From Pleurocapsa sp. MO_226.B13 (GTDB taxonomy: Bacteria > Cyanobacteriota > Cyanobacteriia > Cyanobacteriales > Xenococcaceae): a stretch of 34,410 nt of DNA. Below the pieces are notes generated by a model, which saw only the letters and a list, made by a program, of their open reading frames with translations, was not told the origin of the DNA and searched no databases. The stretch is from NCBI GenBank assembly GCA_030064795.1, contig JASJEI010000102.1, positions 1 to 34,410 on the forward strand, written 5' to 3'. The translations under genes were made by a program, and so were the position numbers. This document shows positions 34,410-34,410 of the stretch, one piece after another; within the stretch, counting starts at the first letter, position 1, and every line of letters starts with the position of its first letter.

Positions 34410-34410
34410 A

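Overview
The window looks like chromosomal DNA of a cyanobacterium, probably a unicellular or baeocyte-forming, salt-tolerant type. The evidence is the very frequent GCGATCGC (HIP1) octamer, several cyanobacterial protein families (GgpS, GghA, an NB-ARC/WD40 protein with the typical C-terminal tail, PIN-PhoH, MidA, FAAL) and cyanobacterial palindromic repeats of the GTAGAGACG type. I saw no rRNA, tRNA, CRISPR array or complete insertion sequence.

Layout. 1-1.4 kb: a GC-rich hairpin block, AT-rich DNA, then a lone divergent gene resembling the b subunit of the alternative (Na+-type) F-ATPase. 1.4-5.0 kb (minus): a large NB-ARC/14x WD40 protein. 5.0-5.8 kb: a repeat-rich spacer with a possible small RNA, a Fur-like palindrome and the ggpS terminator. 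5.8-10.5 kb: divergent ggpS and gghA, which make and break down the compatible solute glucosylglycerol. 10.5-12.2 kb: a DUF99 protein and a tandem RNase III-like protein that has lost most catalytic acids. 12.6-14.3 kb: a GGDEF-EAL pseudogene with one frameshift and two TAG stops. 14.5-18.2 kb: an APH-type kinase, an orphan antitoxin-like protein, ttcA and a YcgL/COG3541 nucleotidyltransferase. 18.3-23.2 kb: a sugar-type ABC ATPase, a FAAL plus ABM-monooxygenase pair, and MidA. 23.3-25.7 kb: a secreted hypothetical protein, a Tyr/Trp/Asp-rich repeat protein framed by two look-alike terminators, and a gene graveyard. The graveyard holds an acyltransferase remnant split by a 172-bp TA-flanked MITE, and a cysE tail. 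25.7-29.3 kb: a fused peptide-type ABC ATPase, PIN-PhoH and two small conserved-looking proteins. 29.6-34.4 kb (all minus): GST (yfcF-like) with an SDR, a deleted and frameshifted MATE transporter, a GNAT, a ROK protein without its zinc site, a truncated copy of the same SDR, and a TPR gene cut by a second MITE-like element at the window edge.

The best-supported functional unit is the glucosylglycerol pair. The sugar ABC ATPase about 8 kb away could energise glucosylglycerol or sucrose re-uptake, but that is inference. The other striking theme is genome decay and small mobile elements: five broken or truncated genes apart from the MITE-cut TPR gene, two MITE-like elements and one dispersed palindromic repeat in opposite orientations. 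No complete new multi-gene system is evident. The oddest single genes are the orphan ATPase b-like protein, the RNase III-like protein with acid-to-lysine changes in both domains, and the Tyr/Trp-rich repeat protein.
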